64,000 nucleotides of DNA from Polytrichum commune (Eukaryota > Streptophyta > Polytrichopsida > Polytrichales > Polytrichaceae), in NCBI GenBank assembly GCA_950295325.1, contig OX485804.1, positions 18,602,001-18,666,000 of the forward strand. The letters run 5' to 3'. Shown here in pieces: positions 1 to 11,868 of this stretch. Within the stretch, counting starts at the first letter, position 1. The number at the start of each line of letters is the position of its first letter. Below the pieces are notes generated by a model. The model had not been told where the DNA came from and did no database searches. It was given only the letters and a program-made list of their open reading frames with translations. The position numbers and the translations under genes are program-made.

Positions 1-144
1 GGGGAAATCCTCTCAGGAATTGTACAACAATCAATTGAGACTTGGACACTCGACAGACAGCTTATTGACACATGATTAATATTCTGCCAGGCTCCACTGA
101 AAGCTTAAAATTATAAGCCGCAAGATCTATCATCCCTTGATGAT

Positions 145-1806
145 CTAGACAGTATATGTAGGTCCATATCTCTCGCCAAAGACGCCAGCGTGCAATGATA
201 AGGTGTACAAGATCTCAAAGAAGGCCAACACGATTATGATGCCTTCCAAAGCTTTCTGCAAGGCACAAATTGAACCACCACAGGATCATTCATATGTCAG
301 CATACAGTTTTTAGAATAATTCTGTCAGTCTAGCAACCCATTAAAGTTAGACTTCCTCTTTTTGTTGCAGAGAATGTCCTGCACGTGCATGCAGGACTAG
401 CTAAGTTTCAGTCTACAACAACATGATGACTCAGTATATGGTAAGATTGAAGAATAAACTAAATAATTACCAGTCTCCTTGGACGGTAGCCTCCAAATTT
501 GATTTCCTTGATTGCCAATCTGCAGCATGCATCATAAATGATCATCCCCCTGTTAGCATCCTGCTTCTAGTGTTCCGAGCTGCCAATACGACTCCAGACT
601 CAATGTTTCACATGCCAGGGCCCTGAAGCGCATTACCTCTATCCAGTATCTAGGATCGAGGTAGATGCTACCACTGGTGTTGATATTGCACATCTACCAT
701 TATCTTAGATATTTGAGAAAGAGGTGCATGATTTATAACAGGGTTTTTTTATGCTCGATGAGCACACACAAGGGCCTAGGAAGTGCATGATCACCTCTGT
801 CCAGTATCTGGGAGGGAGGAAGATGATACCACGGGTGGTGATAGTGCACATGTACCATTCTTTTTTATAGATACCAAGACAGAGGTGTAGATAAACTTTA
901 GGGCCCCTGTGTACATACATGTACAGTGGCATAGCTGTGTTGCAAAACTTGCAGAATTTGGAAGAGATGCCATCATTGTGAATGTAGTTGACTGAAAACT
1001 AAATTAACTTCCAACTTAGAAGCTAGAACTTACCCCATGGCTAGAAGTGTGAGCAACACAGCGACCAAGGCAGTGGCAGCGGCTGCTGCAAGGCTGTCAG
1101 TGCGCCACACTCGCAGGTGATGGGTTCCAACGAACTTGGCCGCAATGCCCACACAGGTGGCAATGAGAGCGAAAGTGAGGAAGTACATGGTGACATCATT
1201 CCCTGTAGAAACAGATGCACACATCACATGAGAAAATAAAATTTAACAAATGAATGGCACTAAAAGCTGGATTAGTTTAGTGTAACTGTTACTGCATCCT
1301 GCACACACCGCCTTATCACAACTCAGAAATACAACTTGAGGATGCTGATGCTACTGTTATATGTTCATGGACGTTTTTATTTTGTTTGTTTGTTTTTTAT
1401 TGCTCTGAGAAACTCTAGCTAAGAAATATGCAACATTCATATAAACATGATGCTGATGTTACTGAAAATCATCAACATGCTTTGTTTGTTTGTTTGTTTG
1501 TTATATACATCTTCCAAATTTATCATCCTGCACAGCTATGTGATACCATCTACCTTCTTGCTACATACTGGACAGAGGTGATGGAGCTCCAGGCTCTCTG
1601 CACACAGAAAAGCCTAGCTAGAGAACGATAAGAAATGCAGGCTTGAGTGATGGCAGGTTCCGCTTACCCACGGAACCCTCGCCTCGGCCGCGTAGGGCGT
1701 CTAAGTTCCGGTTTAAAGCCCAGCCTGCGAGCGCCGCACCCACAAGGCACAAGATGAAATTGATAGTCAGCAGTGGAGATGTCAACCCCCTTCCCACGCT
1801 CACCAT
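145..1806 (-). CDS. AWPM-19/PM19-like plasma-membrane protein, 4 exons, 155 aa
   Basis: Exons on the minus strand are 1806-1668, 1202-1034, 519-471 and 255-145 (stop TAG at 147-145). All introns are GT-AG and the phases (1, 2, 0) join without a frame break. The product has four hydrophobic spans at about residues 10-32, 52-72, 83-103 and 124-143. Family hallmarks visible are SPLLTINF near the N terminus, AGWALN, HHLRVWRTDSLAAAA after the second span, LAIKEIKFGG after the third, and ALEGIIIVLAFFEILY in the fourth. The length matches AWPM-19 proteins (about 150-180 aa). Known family members are ABA- and dehydration-induced plasma-membrane proteins, and rice OsPM1 is reported as an ABA influx carrier. 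The start is the first ATG (ATGGTGAGC context) directly before the conserved N terminus. The 49-nt third exon is easily missed by gene finders. Membrane location is inferred from the family. A transport function for this copy is not shown. Confidence 0.93.
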
Positions 1807-2011
1807 GGCGACAAGCTTTTAATTCTTCACACAGGCAAGTACGTACGTGTTGGAGCTCGCAGGCAAGGAGCAGGGGAAGTGGAGGACGTGAATACTCCCG
1901 AGGGAGGCCGGCTGGGTGTGGCTGCAAACAGAGAGAAGAGAGCGAGACAACGATATGATATGACGATCAGTCGAGGACGGAAGTTTGGCAACTACCTTAT
2001 GTATATATGCA

Positions 2012-2033
2012 TGTGTGTGTGTGTGTGTGTGTG
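2012..2033. repeat. (TG)n microsatellite in the AWPM-19 5' leader
   Basis: Eleven TG units lie between the inferred TATA box and the AWPM-19 start codon. They would be transcribed as CA repeats in the 5' UTR. Confidence 0.8.
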
Positions 2034-2100
2034 CATGGATCGATGGATAATCTAAGTAGGTGGTGAAGTTGTGGTGCTCCACGAGGTCGTGTGGCCTGCC

Positions 2101-2124
2101 TTTTATAAGTTAAGAGCTAACGTG
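2101..2124 (-). promoter_or_regulatory. TATA box with an ACGT core just upstream, AWPM-19 promoter
   Basis: On the minus strand TATAAAA lies at 2107-2101, about 295 bp before the AWPM-19 start codon. This implies a 5' UTR of roughly 260-270 nt. An ACGTG core lies at 2120-2124 (read on the plus strand), and another at 1844-1848 in the presumed 5' UTR. ACGTG is the core of ABA-response elements, and this family is typically ABA-induced. The regulatory role is inferred. Confidence 0.5.
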
Positions 2125-2129
2125 CTCGC

Positions 2130-4405
2130 CTCGAGAGCGTGCGAGCAGTGAGCAGACATGGTGATGATGATCAGTCAGCAGCTCGGGAGGGCCGCCACGA
2201 TAGCTAGAAGAAAAGCCAGCTTGCGTCGCGTGCCTAATATTAGGCCGCAAGCCAACTTGTAAGCCTGGAAGAGGGGAGGGGGTTCCATAGCAGCATCTAT
2301 GTTATGTGTGAGTACTTGACTGGGTTTACGCATGAACGCATGGTTCTGCTGCGAAAAAAAAATCCTGGTGAGGCGAGCCCTCTACAGTATCTGAATTCAA
2401 TACACGTCCTTAGACTACTGCAAATGTGACTGCCGATGACATGATGGCGTCTCCTTGCTAACAAACCCCCATACTTATGAGCCCTTATATGGTGCCACTG
2501 ATTACTGCACTATCTTCACCCCGCTCCTTGATAATAGGGAGGATCCAGTTGGCACCGCCTCAGGGCCAAGGTCGAGGCGCACATAGTTGACCAGGTCCAT
2601 TTAAAACCGCTCACAAGGGTCATGTAATGCCGACATCTATATTTTCTGGGCAAATGGAGTTAAGGTTTATCTAGAGTAGAGGTATTCAAAATTGATTACT
2701 TGAGAGGTTTTGCACAAGGTCTGGGAAAGTGTAGGGTGGTGTAAAATTTTCATGTGTAGGAAGATAGAAATCAGGAGGATTGCAATTGTTCGGTACTTTT
2801 GTTCCTTAAATTGAAATCACTAGAAAAACTTGAAGCCAAGAATTGGTCGCAACATATTATCAATGTCTAGAATATGCCATGGCCGCTCAGTCCTCCTCAC
2901 TTTAGCATTCAAAACTAGGACATGTGTCATGGCATTATTGGTTCCTGCCTAATTGAAATTCAGTCCCACCCTGATTGAAATTCTGGCACCCTTTAGATTG
3001 CCAATGAGTCATGATCGAGAATAGGTGCCTCTACTATATGTGGTGGTGGCTTGTGATTGATTACCCTCATAAGATTTTTGGCATCTGTCGTAGCCAAGCA
3101 TTGGCATTGAGATGAGCGGTTATGGGTTGACCTATAGATTGACTATGTGTTATCCTAACTTTACCGCTTCGATATTTGTAACAATTTTCATTATCATGAA
3201 AAAAATTGCCTTCTCCTTAGAATTTATTATCTCTTTGCAAGAAAAATAATTTCCCCACTATCACTCCTCCTAAATAAATGCAAACTCTCTTATTTTTATG
3301 GGTTATAGACGCCTCAACCTTACTTAGATTATCCATACCTCAAAGGTGCACCAAATGCTTACAAAAATGTCTTCAAATACCGCCCGATTCTCTCTACGTC
3401 TTATACTTCACGATTTGACTCATACTTATGTGGTTTTAGTTTTAGCATGCTCTAGAGCCTACCAAGAGCAAGCCCACCCTTATATGAACCCCAACCCCAA
3501 CACCTCAATACTTAGATGACACTATAGGTTGGGGAAAGGCCACATTCCCACCCCCACCTCAATCCCAACCTCAATCCCAACCTCAATACCTCTATATTAG
3601 ATGACACTTTAGATTGAGTGCAGAGACATTCCCATCCTAACCTCAATAGGACGAATGCGCTTGAGGCCAGCTTGCATAGCCCTCTCCGAGTTAAATAAAC
3701 ATGCTTTGTATTGAAGTCAGAGAAGGCTATTCAAGTTAACTTCAATACCTTATTGTTGAATGGCAATATAGGTGGACTATATTGTTGGATGACAATATAC
3801 GTTGGGGTGGGAATGCGACCTTATTGTAAGGGAGAAAACCCTTATTCTGGGTGCTTTTTGTATTAAGATGTCACCTATATTTGAGCGGCATGTGGTTAGG
3901 TGTGCATGTGAGAACAAATACCACACAAACTTGTGTTTAAAAGAGGTTGGCCTACATATTGAGAGCATGATAACCATTCTAGGCTAAACATAATTGGGGC
4001 ACCTATACGACCATTTAATGAGCACAATTTTTTAATTTTTTTACTTTGATAATGGATAAGATATTTAATGAGCTCCAAAAATGATGAGGGAAAGTGGCTA
4101 GAGTCTCAGTTTGGATTTGTGAACCAACTCGTACTAATCGCGGGTTTCATATCCTAGGAGAAGTACGCCAGTTGGGAGAAGTAGTAGCCAATCTTTTAAG
4201 ACCCATGGAGCTTATACCAAGCCCACACTAAAGACCATCAACTGGCCCACATCAATGGGAGAGGTTTCATCTTGAGAGGAGTTCTTGTCTTGTATATGAA
4301 AAATCCTTACTAGTAGTGGTAAATTTCGGAAAGAGATGCACGTTCCCTATCAAGAATGACTCCTACTACCCAAGACCAACGACCGGCCCTCATGTAGGCA
4401 TGGTA
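2130..4405. other. Intergenic stretch, no gene recognised
   Basis: No coding region is supported. Around 3480-3830 there are imperfect repeats of a pyrimidine-rich CCCAACCTCAAT motif and inverted traces of GATGACAATATAGGTTGGGG. These suggest an old degraded MITE whose ends could not be fixed. Confidence 0.4.
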
Positions 4406-4409
4406 TTAA

Positions 4410-5331
4410 GGGCCACTTCACACATGAGACTGAGAGCCTACGACCCTTGCACTTCAAACACTCTCATTGGTGAAAAGGGCGGAACTAGTCCAAGTTCACT
4501 TCGCACTATGCTTGAGGGACCATCGGAGTAAGTGAATGCGAGATGAATGTAAAGTCTACATGGATTCCTACATGGCATCAAATGGATCATGTTTCATGGT
4601 CACTTGCATCATCTTCCAAAACCAACTCTTGGAGGTAGACCTAACACAAAACCAGGAGACCACAACACTCCGAAATCTCACAACCATTGATTTATCATAT
4701 TTCATAATGTGTGAGGACCCCATATGAATAGAAACTCGTTGAAATAGCATTTGGTTGAGGGCCCAGTCACATATGGCTTCACAATACATTCACGGGTAGA
4801 TCACTCCATTGTCAAGTTGAACACCACGTGCGGCCAAAAAAAATCTTCTTTTGGTAAGTTGCACCACCAAAATGGGTCAAAATTTTATCAAATTTTTTTC
4901 ATGAGTAGATATACACAGTACCTATGACATAGTTAAAAGTGGTAACTAAATTTGATGATTTGTTTTTTTCATAAAACATACCATTTCTAACTAGAATGAC
5001 ACAGAATTGAACTAAAACAATTACTAAAATAAATAAAGATGACTACAAATTTCAAAAAAGTATACAAAAGATACTATCAATGGTTATGTATATGTAGAAA
5101 AAATATCATAAATTTTAAAATTATATATGGCATGTAATATAGGGGTAGCAAACTTTGTCCGCACGTGGTGTCAACTTGACAATGAAGTGACCCGTGAATA
5201 CAGTTGAGGGCCCGTGCCACACTACTACATGATGTTGGGGGCCCGGTGTGTTGGGAGGGCCTCGGGACACTTTTCTTGTGGGCTCTCACAATCTCATGGT
5301 CACGGCTCTTGGCTCGTGGGTGAAGTGGCCC
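4410..5331. mobile_element. PIF/Harbinger (Tourist-like) MITE, copy A, interrupted
   Basis: Terminal inverted repeats read GGGCCACTTCACACATGAG at the left and the complement of GGGCCACTTCACCCACGAG at the right. The element is flanked by the 3-bp direct repeat TAA (4407-4409 and 5332-5334), as expected for PIF/Harbinger. It is about 510 bp once a later hAT-type insertion (4791-5196) is removed. It encodes no transposase. Sister copies lie at 13773, 22661 and 55296. Confidence 0.85.
4791..5196. mobile_element. hAT-type MITE (406 bp) nested inside the PIF-type MITE
   Basis: The TIR begins CACGGGTAGATCACTC and the inverted match runs for roughly 50 bp, through ACCACGTGCGG. The flanking 8-bp repeats are AATACATT (4783-4790) and AATACAGT (5197-5204), which match at 7 of 8 positions. 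An 8-bp TSD is the hAT signature. A near-identical copy in the opposite orientation lies at 59239-59648. The internal sequence is AT-rich and non-coding. Confidence 0.85.
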
Positions 5332-5559
5332 TAAGGTAAGGTTAATGCTCGTGTGATGAGTGGCATCCTTCATCCCCAATCATCCTGATGTGGCCAGCGT
5401 GGGTGCAGGCTGGCAGCCATGAAAGCTTGCAAATGAAGTGTGTGTGATGTGCATGTGAGGAGGCATAATTGGATGTTGGATGTTAAATGTGGCAGCCTGG
5501 ATGATAAGACCTCTTAAAACTATGCATGCATCAACCCCCCTGCAGGGAGCAGTAGCAGT

Positions 5560-6170
5560 AAAGGGGAGGCCGCACACATTCAAAAACACGCCGGGTTTCG
5601 AAACCGAGTTTGGTAAGCCAATGTAAAAGAATGTTGGCCTTGACATGTGTCTAGTTTCGAGGAGTTGGATCTTGAGGCCGGTCCAGTGATCCGGGAGATT
5701 TTGGGGCAACACTAGTTGAGATCCTAGTGTTTGCAAGTCCAACCGGTTACATGTTAACATCTTGCGGTTTTCCTTTATTGAATTGGGGGTATATTCTATG
5801 GATTGCTCTAAAATGATGGGTAATTTATCCTGCAATCTTGAACGTCAACCAGTTATTTCTCAAACTCAACCGGTTCATCTGTAACCAACTGTTGGTTCTC
5901 CCCGATCGTAGGGTTGGTCCCTCTTTCATTGGTTGAAACCGTATGTGTTTTTACTCCAGTAAAAAAACCCGGAGGTTTTTAAGCCTTGTGAAACCACAGT
6001 CTTGGATCGGAGTTGGATGATTCTACCCAATGAAAGAGGGACCAACCTCAAAACTCAGCTCCTCAAAGTTACGCACATGTCAAGGCCAACATTCTGTTTA
6101 CCTTGGCTTACCAAACCCCGTTTCAAAACTGGTGTATTCGAACGTGTGTGACCTCCACTTGAGTCATGAG
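5560..6170. repeat. Fold-back repeat carrying an AACCGGTT-family repeat
   Basis: Sequence near 5570-5690, containing CCTTGACATGTG and GGTTTCGAAACC, returns inverted at 6040-6150. An inner 21-bp hairpin pairs 5913-5933 with 6027-6047. The loop half at 5690-5895 is one copy of the AACCGGTT interspersed repeat. No TSD was found and no protein is encoded. Confidence 0.6.
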
Positions 6171-6434
6171 GAGCACCCCTCCAGCCTCCCTCGTGCAACT
6201 AGAATTGCATGCACTAAGGTATGTGGGGTGTTATGTGGTTCTTTTTTCATGTTCTCTAACTTCTACCAATTAGATTTTCACGACAAAGCTCACGTTGCAT
6301 TAGCAAATCTACAATCTGTAAAAATTGGACCTCCCTTGATTTAGTTATGGTTGTCGGAAGTCCAAGTTTGTTGATTTCGTAATTGGATGCATAGGCCCTC
6401 CCAATTGTGTTCACTTTCAAGTGTAGAGTAGTTA

Positions 6435-7003
6435 TTGATATTTGAAGATGTAGTGGAATTTCTCTTCAGCATGTGTGTTTATGATATTTGCTTTTTGACC
6501 ACATACCAATCCAATCTAAAGGTCCAAGGAATCAATTATGTGCAAGACTTTGATCTTAATGTTGACCTACATTTAGTAGATGTGGATGATGTTGCTCCAC
6601 CTACAGTAAAGCTTAGTGATGCTAAACATCATGCATCATTGTTGTCTAATTTCTTATTAGACAACTCTTTACATTTTGGTGTTAATGAAATTATTAGTTT
6701 TCAAAAGCTAGTAGGGAATTTAAATAAGATGACAGTTGCTAACTTGGGTAGGCAACACCAGAGATCTTTGAACTCCTATTTCAAAAGTTCTTGAGAACAT
6801 TTGTATTTTTTTGGAGTTATTATTTCATACAATCTATATTTCTTAAACTTGTTGTAAATATTTTTAAGCTCATATTGCTTATGTTTTTGTATTCCCTCGA
6901 TAGTACGACAATTTTACGCCATTTGTCATATTAACAAGAAGACGACACCTCGATAATACGATATTTTTTATGTTTCCCAAACGTGTCGTACTAAAGAGGG
7001 AGA
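6435..7003 (+). pseudogene. Remnant of a pogo/Tigger-type element (C-terminal ORF plus 3' end)
   Basis: An open frame at 6435-6794 ends in QHQRSLNSYFKSS. This resembles the short basic tail (Q-x-x-L/I-x-S/D-F-F/Y) that closes many Tigger/CENP-B-like transposases. Behind it, 6893-7003 carries CCCTCGATAGTACGAC, CTCGATAATACGAT and the inverted GTCGTACTAAAGAGGGAG. These look like the (C)TCGTTAATACGAC ends known from pogo-like elements. No catalytic DDE core, no start ATG and no left end are visible, so it is a truncated relic. The assignment rests on the tail and the ends only. Confidence 0.45.
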
Positions 7004-7674
7004 ACAGTAACACATGATCACTCTCACTTCTCCAACTACACCATACATGGTATTTAGCATCACTCACTGTTCGGGGTTAATTATGTAATGCTTTAACTAA
7101 TTAATGAAAATGGAAATTTTTACGAAGAAAAGTCATTCAAGTTCTAACAATGTTAGAAAATCTATTCAACTTTCGTAAGTGAAAATTGAAGCCATGAGTA
7201 AAGAAGTTATTGCATTGCGTAATTCTAAATAGTAAGCGACACTAAATACCATAAATGGTGTCACTACATCTTAAGGTACAAGCTCACGGGTCTTGGAGAT
7301 CTCTCCTCCGATGTGGAAGCAAGCACCACGATCATCCCCACACGATGAAGTTAATGAAGGATCTCAATTAGTAATTCGCATTTCTAGAGACTCACATGCC
7401 GCATCTCTCTCACATATCACTAACTTATCCTTCCTTCATTCCCTCTGGCACTCTATTTCGATTTGGGCGAACTAACCCATACACTCATTCCTTCTTGGAT
7501 GACTAAACCCTTGCCTCCAAGGAACCAATGTATGGGTTGTTTCACCCCAGCCCCCTCTTTCTGCCAAGATATACTCATAAATTCCACCCTCCATTTCATG
7601 CATTTTTTTTTATTGAATTTTTTTTTTGCTTTTGTGGTCTTCCATAGCATTGTCCAGGGAGAACTGTCAGTTAT

Positions 7675-7880
7675 TTGCAGATGAACCGGTTGAGTTTGAA
7701 AAATAACCGGTTGAAGTTCGAGACTTCAGGAGAATTACCGATCATTTTAGATGAATCTATAGAAGAATATACCTCAAATGGATGAAAGCAAAAGCGGAAG
7801 ATGTCAACATGTAACCAATTGGATTTAGAATCACTAGGGTCTTGACCGACTATGCCCAAAAACTTCCCGGGCACTTTTCC
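7675..7880 (-). repeat. AACCGGTT-family interspersed repeat
   Basis: This is an inverted copy of the repeat also seen at 5690, 10905, 13550, 22085, 28585 and 49595. It carries the family landmarks (AACCGGTTGAG, a run near TCCATTTGAGG, TAACCAATTGGA) in complement. The surrounding 7010-8040 shows no gene. Confidence 0.65.
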
Positions 7881-8039
7881 ATAGCAAAGCTTAGTATATA
7901 AGTTATTAATCCAAATATGTAATTTAGGCATGTAGGAGGAGGGAATCCCTTTCATTATAACAATGCATTCCAATAGAAATGTTAACATTTCACTCAAATG
8001 GAGACTTCGATGCTAGATAAGTGTACAAAATAGTCCTAT

Positions 8040-8390
8040 TATTGTGGGTGAAATATTTAATGTGGATTTAGTTAATTTGGGACACTCTAATTGTCTAGTT
8101 CGGGGTGGAAACAATGTGGAAATTCCACTCAAGTTTCTTTCAGACTTTTGATCAACACCTTACACACTATAACATGGTCACCTTATACCATGAGTGACGT
8201 AAAGTAAACTATTCACCCACATTGTTTTTGTAGACAAACATTTAATGTGACCCATACCAATTTTAAATTTAAGATCTGACCTAACCTAACAATGAACGTG
8301 ACTTGCATTGATTCTCATTATGAGAGTTAGTGTTGGCTCTAGAGAATTATCGTGGCCCACACTAATATGAATATTTAGTATAGTATCAGG
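8040..8390. repeat. Dispersed repeat shared with 52260-52570
   Basis: Both copies share, in the same order, a GGGGTGGAAA block, an AACACCTTACA block, a GACCCACACTAATTTTAAA-like block and a final TGGCCCACACT block. No coding region is present. The TTTAGT/TGTGGCCCACACT ends relate it to the CACTAAAT-type MITEs in this window. Confidence 0.55.
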
Positions 8391-8689
8391 CCATTTCGTT
8401 TATGTGCCTAGTTAGTATATACAAGTCAATCATTGTCTCTTTCTAAGTTACAATAAATTGATTGGTCCGGTTGCACTAGGGTTTAATAGCATATGACAAA
8501 CTTCCCACCAATATATATAGGAAGTATCACACAAACGAGACAAATGGATGAAACTGGTATAAGGTAGTGGCACCTACTCCGGATACTTGCGTGAGTTTAG
8601 GTATTTAAATGAAACAATCAATATTCCAATTATCTCATTGGGATAGCCTTTCAAATTGGATTTTGGATATCATGCGACTCAAAACGATT

Positions 8690-10110
8690 GGACTTAGGAC
8701 AAGCGTGTTTTCAGGAAGGTAGATCTACTTTGGACCACATTCTTGCATTACGTACTTTGATTGAACAAGAAGTGTTTGCAGATTGACTCTATGCAAAAAT
8801 ACGAATCAATAGAGATACACATGGTGAAGTAATGTCCGACATTAGTGTTAAACAAGGATGCCCCCTTTTCCCCCACACTATTCAGCTTATACATTGATGT
8901 CCTTGAAACATATTTGGACAAGATTGATAGGGATTCTCCGTGTTTTTAATTCAGTGGTTGCCATCCTTCTCTATGTTGGTGATGTTGTTATGCTCTCTAA
9001 ACAAGGATCAAGCTTATAAAGACTTATGAAGAAACTATGTAATTTTGCATTTTTTCTAGCCTCAATGTCCATTTATCTAAGACCAAACTCGTGATCTTTG
9101 GCTGCAACAAAAGGAAATTAAAACAAGAGGCTCTTTACAACGGCAAGGACCAAATTGAAATATCCCATGAATATTAATACTTTGGGATTGATTTCTACTC
9201 ACATGGCCACTTTGAACCATCAAGTAAAAGGTGAGGAATTGTAGGTATGAAAGCCCTGAAGGCACCTTAAGGAGAGAAACAATACTTTGAGTTACATGTT
9301 GGGAACTCAAATCACATATATTCAAGGCTTTGGTGCTTCCAACTTTCACATTATGGCATTGAAATTTGGGAAGTGACTTGATAAACTCTCATTGGAAGGT
9401 TTTCAAGAAGGGCATGACGATACGTATGATGTCTAACGCCAAAGTGCATCCTTCAACAACCTATCATATTTTGTTGGCTGAATTTGGCGAACTTCCCATG
9501 CAATTATATGCTCTTAAGCTAACTTTGAGTTTTCAACAACGGCTTACCCACCTACCCTCCTCATGGTTAGTCAGTCAAGCAACCTCACTTTCTCATCATC
9601 TTGCTGAACAAGGGGCAAACACCTGGCATGAATCTACAACCATGTGGAAAGCATCATGGGGTCTAACTCATCATGGGGACAACCCAACAACATCGAAAAT
9701 CACATTTGTTAATATCAAAGAGGTTTTTCTAGCTAAAGAGTGAAACTCTTTCCATCTCTCAGGGAAGAAACTAGGTTACTTACATCTCAAGGATCTTCTC
9801 AAATACAAATGTGAATTATGATTGAAGCAACCATTGACAACACCACAATGCAAGATCATTGCCCGCTTACTGCACCTCAAATCATAGACTTGCCATTGAA
9901 AGTAGACGGTGGTCAACTATCCCTGTCTCTAGAGCTAATAGATTATGCCACTTATTATCTTATAATGTAGTTGAAAATGAGGCACACTTTGTGTTGGATT
10001 GTCCCCTATAAACCCACATTAGAGATAAGTTTCAACCACTTTTGAGAAGGCAATATTAGGGAGTCTCAAGTCTTTCTTTTAATTAGACTAACAAGTTGAT
10101 ATTAGTCTTT
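8690..10110 (+). pseudogene. Decayed LINE (non-LTR) reverse transcriptase
   Basis: Plus-strand translation, crossing several stops and frameshifts, gives the plant LINE signature in order. LGQACFQEGRSTLDHILALR is at about 8693-8750, VKQGCPLFP (the KQGCPL motif) near 8850, and a degraded thumb region follows. An open stretch at 9366-9743 contains LLAEFGELPMQLYALKL, WHESTTMWKASWGL and FVNIKEVFLAKE. A VVENEAHFVLDCPL zinc-knuckle-like tail lies near 9970-10010. The YxDD box is not preserved (LVMLLC-like remnant near 8980). It is dead and lacks a full 5' ORF and poly(A) tail. The opposite-strand frame here is a shadow. Confidence 0.75.
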
Positions 10111-10389
10111 GCCTCACAGAGGCCACCACACTCTGCCACTCTAGGGAAATAGCCGGTTTGGCACCACCCTAATGTATCTTTAGTCCCTTAAGCCTTTTGA
10201 CTTCCCGGACTCTAAAATGAAGTTCATTTCATTGGATTGTATCTCAATTTCTTACGGTATTTATAAGTTAGAATGTTTTCAATTTCATTAAGAGTGTATA
10301 GGGACATCCATTTGTGCTCCCCAAGTTGGTCATGTCCCATCTTTTGCATGTGATAAAAACATCATGAATGACCTTAGGTTGGTTATATG

Positions 10390-10670
10390 AACTTTCTAGC
10401 TTGTCCGAATAGGATGGGTAAGCCAAACTAGCCTTGCATACGCCGATCTGGGATTTAAACAATGAGTCCCATGCACATACCCTATTTTAGATCCCAACAT
10501 TCTCTCAAAGTTTGAGAGGTAGAAAGAGGAGGTCCCAAAAGTTTCACCCATCTTTCAAAATAGGCTCTGAGACACAATGAGCCAACGAGCTCTTCATAGA
10601 AAGTTTCTCGAAGAAGGTTCAAACCCCACGGTTTTGTCCCTCTTCAAGGAACTTTACGGACAACTATAAT
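10390..10670. repeat. Dispersed repeat shared with 43500-43770
   Basis: This copy is about 75-80% alike by eye to the one at 43500-43770 and in the same orientation. Both begin CTAGCTTGTCC and pass through CCCATGCACAT and AGAGGAGGTCCCAAAA to ACTTTACGGACAACT. No TSD, TIR or ORF is seen. Confidence 0.65.
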
Positions 10671-10904
10671 GTTTGCCTAATAATCTTTGAAGGTTTGGAC
10701 CAATATACAGGTGAATGCATGGTACCAATAATCAACATCATAATTTGGTAGTAAAAAACCTACCCATGAGTATCAAAATTGTAATACCATTCTAAACCAT
10801 GTTGATACTAGGGAGACTTCACCTAAGTATGAAGATCTCATTATAGATACCCCAGTGGCATCAAAAAAAGACAACACCAGTTCAACATTGGTTTGAACCA
10901 GCGT

Positions 10905-11100
10905 CCACGGAGATTGGTGGGCATAACCAGTTGAGATCCTAGTGTTTCCAAATCCAACCAGTTACATGTTGACACCTCTCGGTTCCGCTTTATGAAAATG
11001 GGGTATACTCTATAAATCTCTCCCAAAGGATGGCTAATTTTCCTCAAGTCTCCAACCTCAACCGCTTATTCCTCAAACTCACCGGCTCATCTCTAACTAG
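10905..11100 (+). repeat. AACCGGTT-family interspersed repeat
   Basis: Landmarks are GTTGAGATCCTAGTGTTT, CCAACCAGTTACATGTTGAC, the GGGGTATACTC block and the final CTCAACCGCTTATT and CTCACCGGCTCATC blocks, in the same order as at 5690 and 22085. Confidence 0.65.
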
Positions 11101-11194
11101 CAACAGCCAGGTCGCCCTGTTCATTGGCTTGAGCTTGCAAGCTATCAAAGGCATTATCCCTTCAAAGGCAAGTTATACAAAATTTCGTAAGCGG

Positions 11195-11868
11195 GTACAG
11201 ATCAGAGTTCGGGAAGTTTTTGAAGCCTTAATGGCTAATTGCCGGTAGTTGCTACGAAGGGTCGGATTTTTTCCAATTTACATCGGCAAGAGCCGGTCTT
11301 TTGTAAAATCAATCGGCCAATTGCCTATATTTTCATATTTTCATTGGTCAATATCCGATTAAATGGAATTCATATCGGCACTAATTGTTTGAAAAATGTA
11401 TGAAAAGTTATTAGAAATCATTTCTTAGTACAAAATCTTGAATAAGTGAAAAGAAAGGCACGTTCAAAACTTTAAATTTGAAGAGTTAATATCCTTGGCA
11501 GGAATTGAACCTAGCAATGCCTTCACCGCTTGAAGGCCAAGGGTCCCCCAATTCTTCATAGCAGCAATTGGATTCGGTCATGGAGAGGTTGCATACTTCA
11601 AAAAGTTTAAGGTTTAGGGTACTTCCTCAAGTGCATCATCAGATGCCCCAGACAAATAGCGCTCTGGATGCTTCCGGCTGAAACCCAGTAACTCACAAGA
11701 AGAATCGGCTACATTTCCGGGACATTTTCAGGTGCATCGGCTAATTGCCGGAGGATTGAAATTACAGTCAGATTGCCATCCGATGGTTGGAAATTTGGAC
11801 CAGCCATGAGGGGAAATCCATCGGCTGATAATGAACTAGCCGTCGGTTTTCTCCGAACATAGGTACAG
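11195..11868. repeat. 0.67-kb repeat, arm 1 of a distant inverted pair
   Basis: Its full length returns inverted at 41272-41942, about 30 kb away. Shared landmarks include GAAGGGTCGGATTTTTTCC, ATCGGCCAATTGCC, GAATTGGGGGACCC (complement) and CCGTCGGTTTTCTCCG. No ORF longer than 75 codons and no clear TIRs beyond a short GTTCGG/CCGAAC are present. The class is unknown. Confidence 0.75.
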
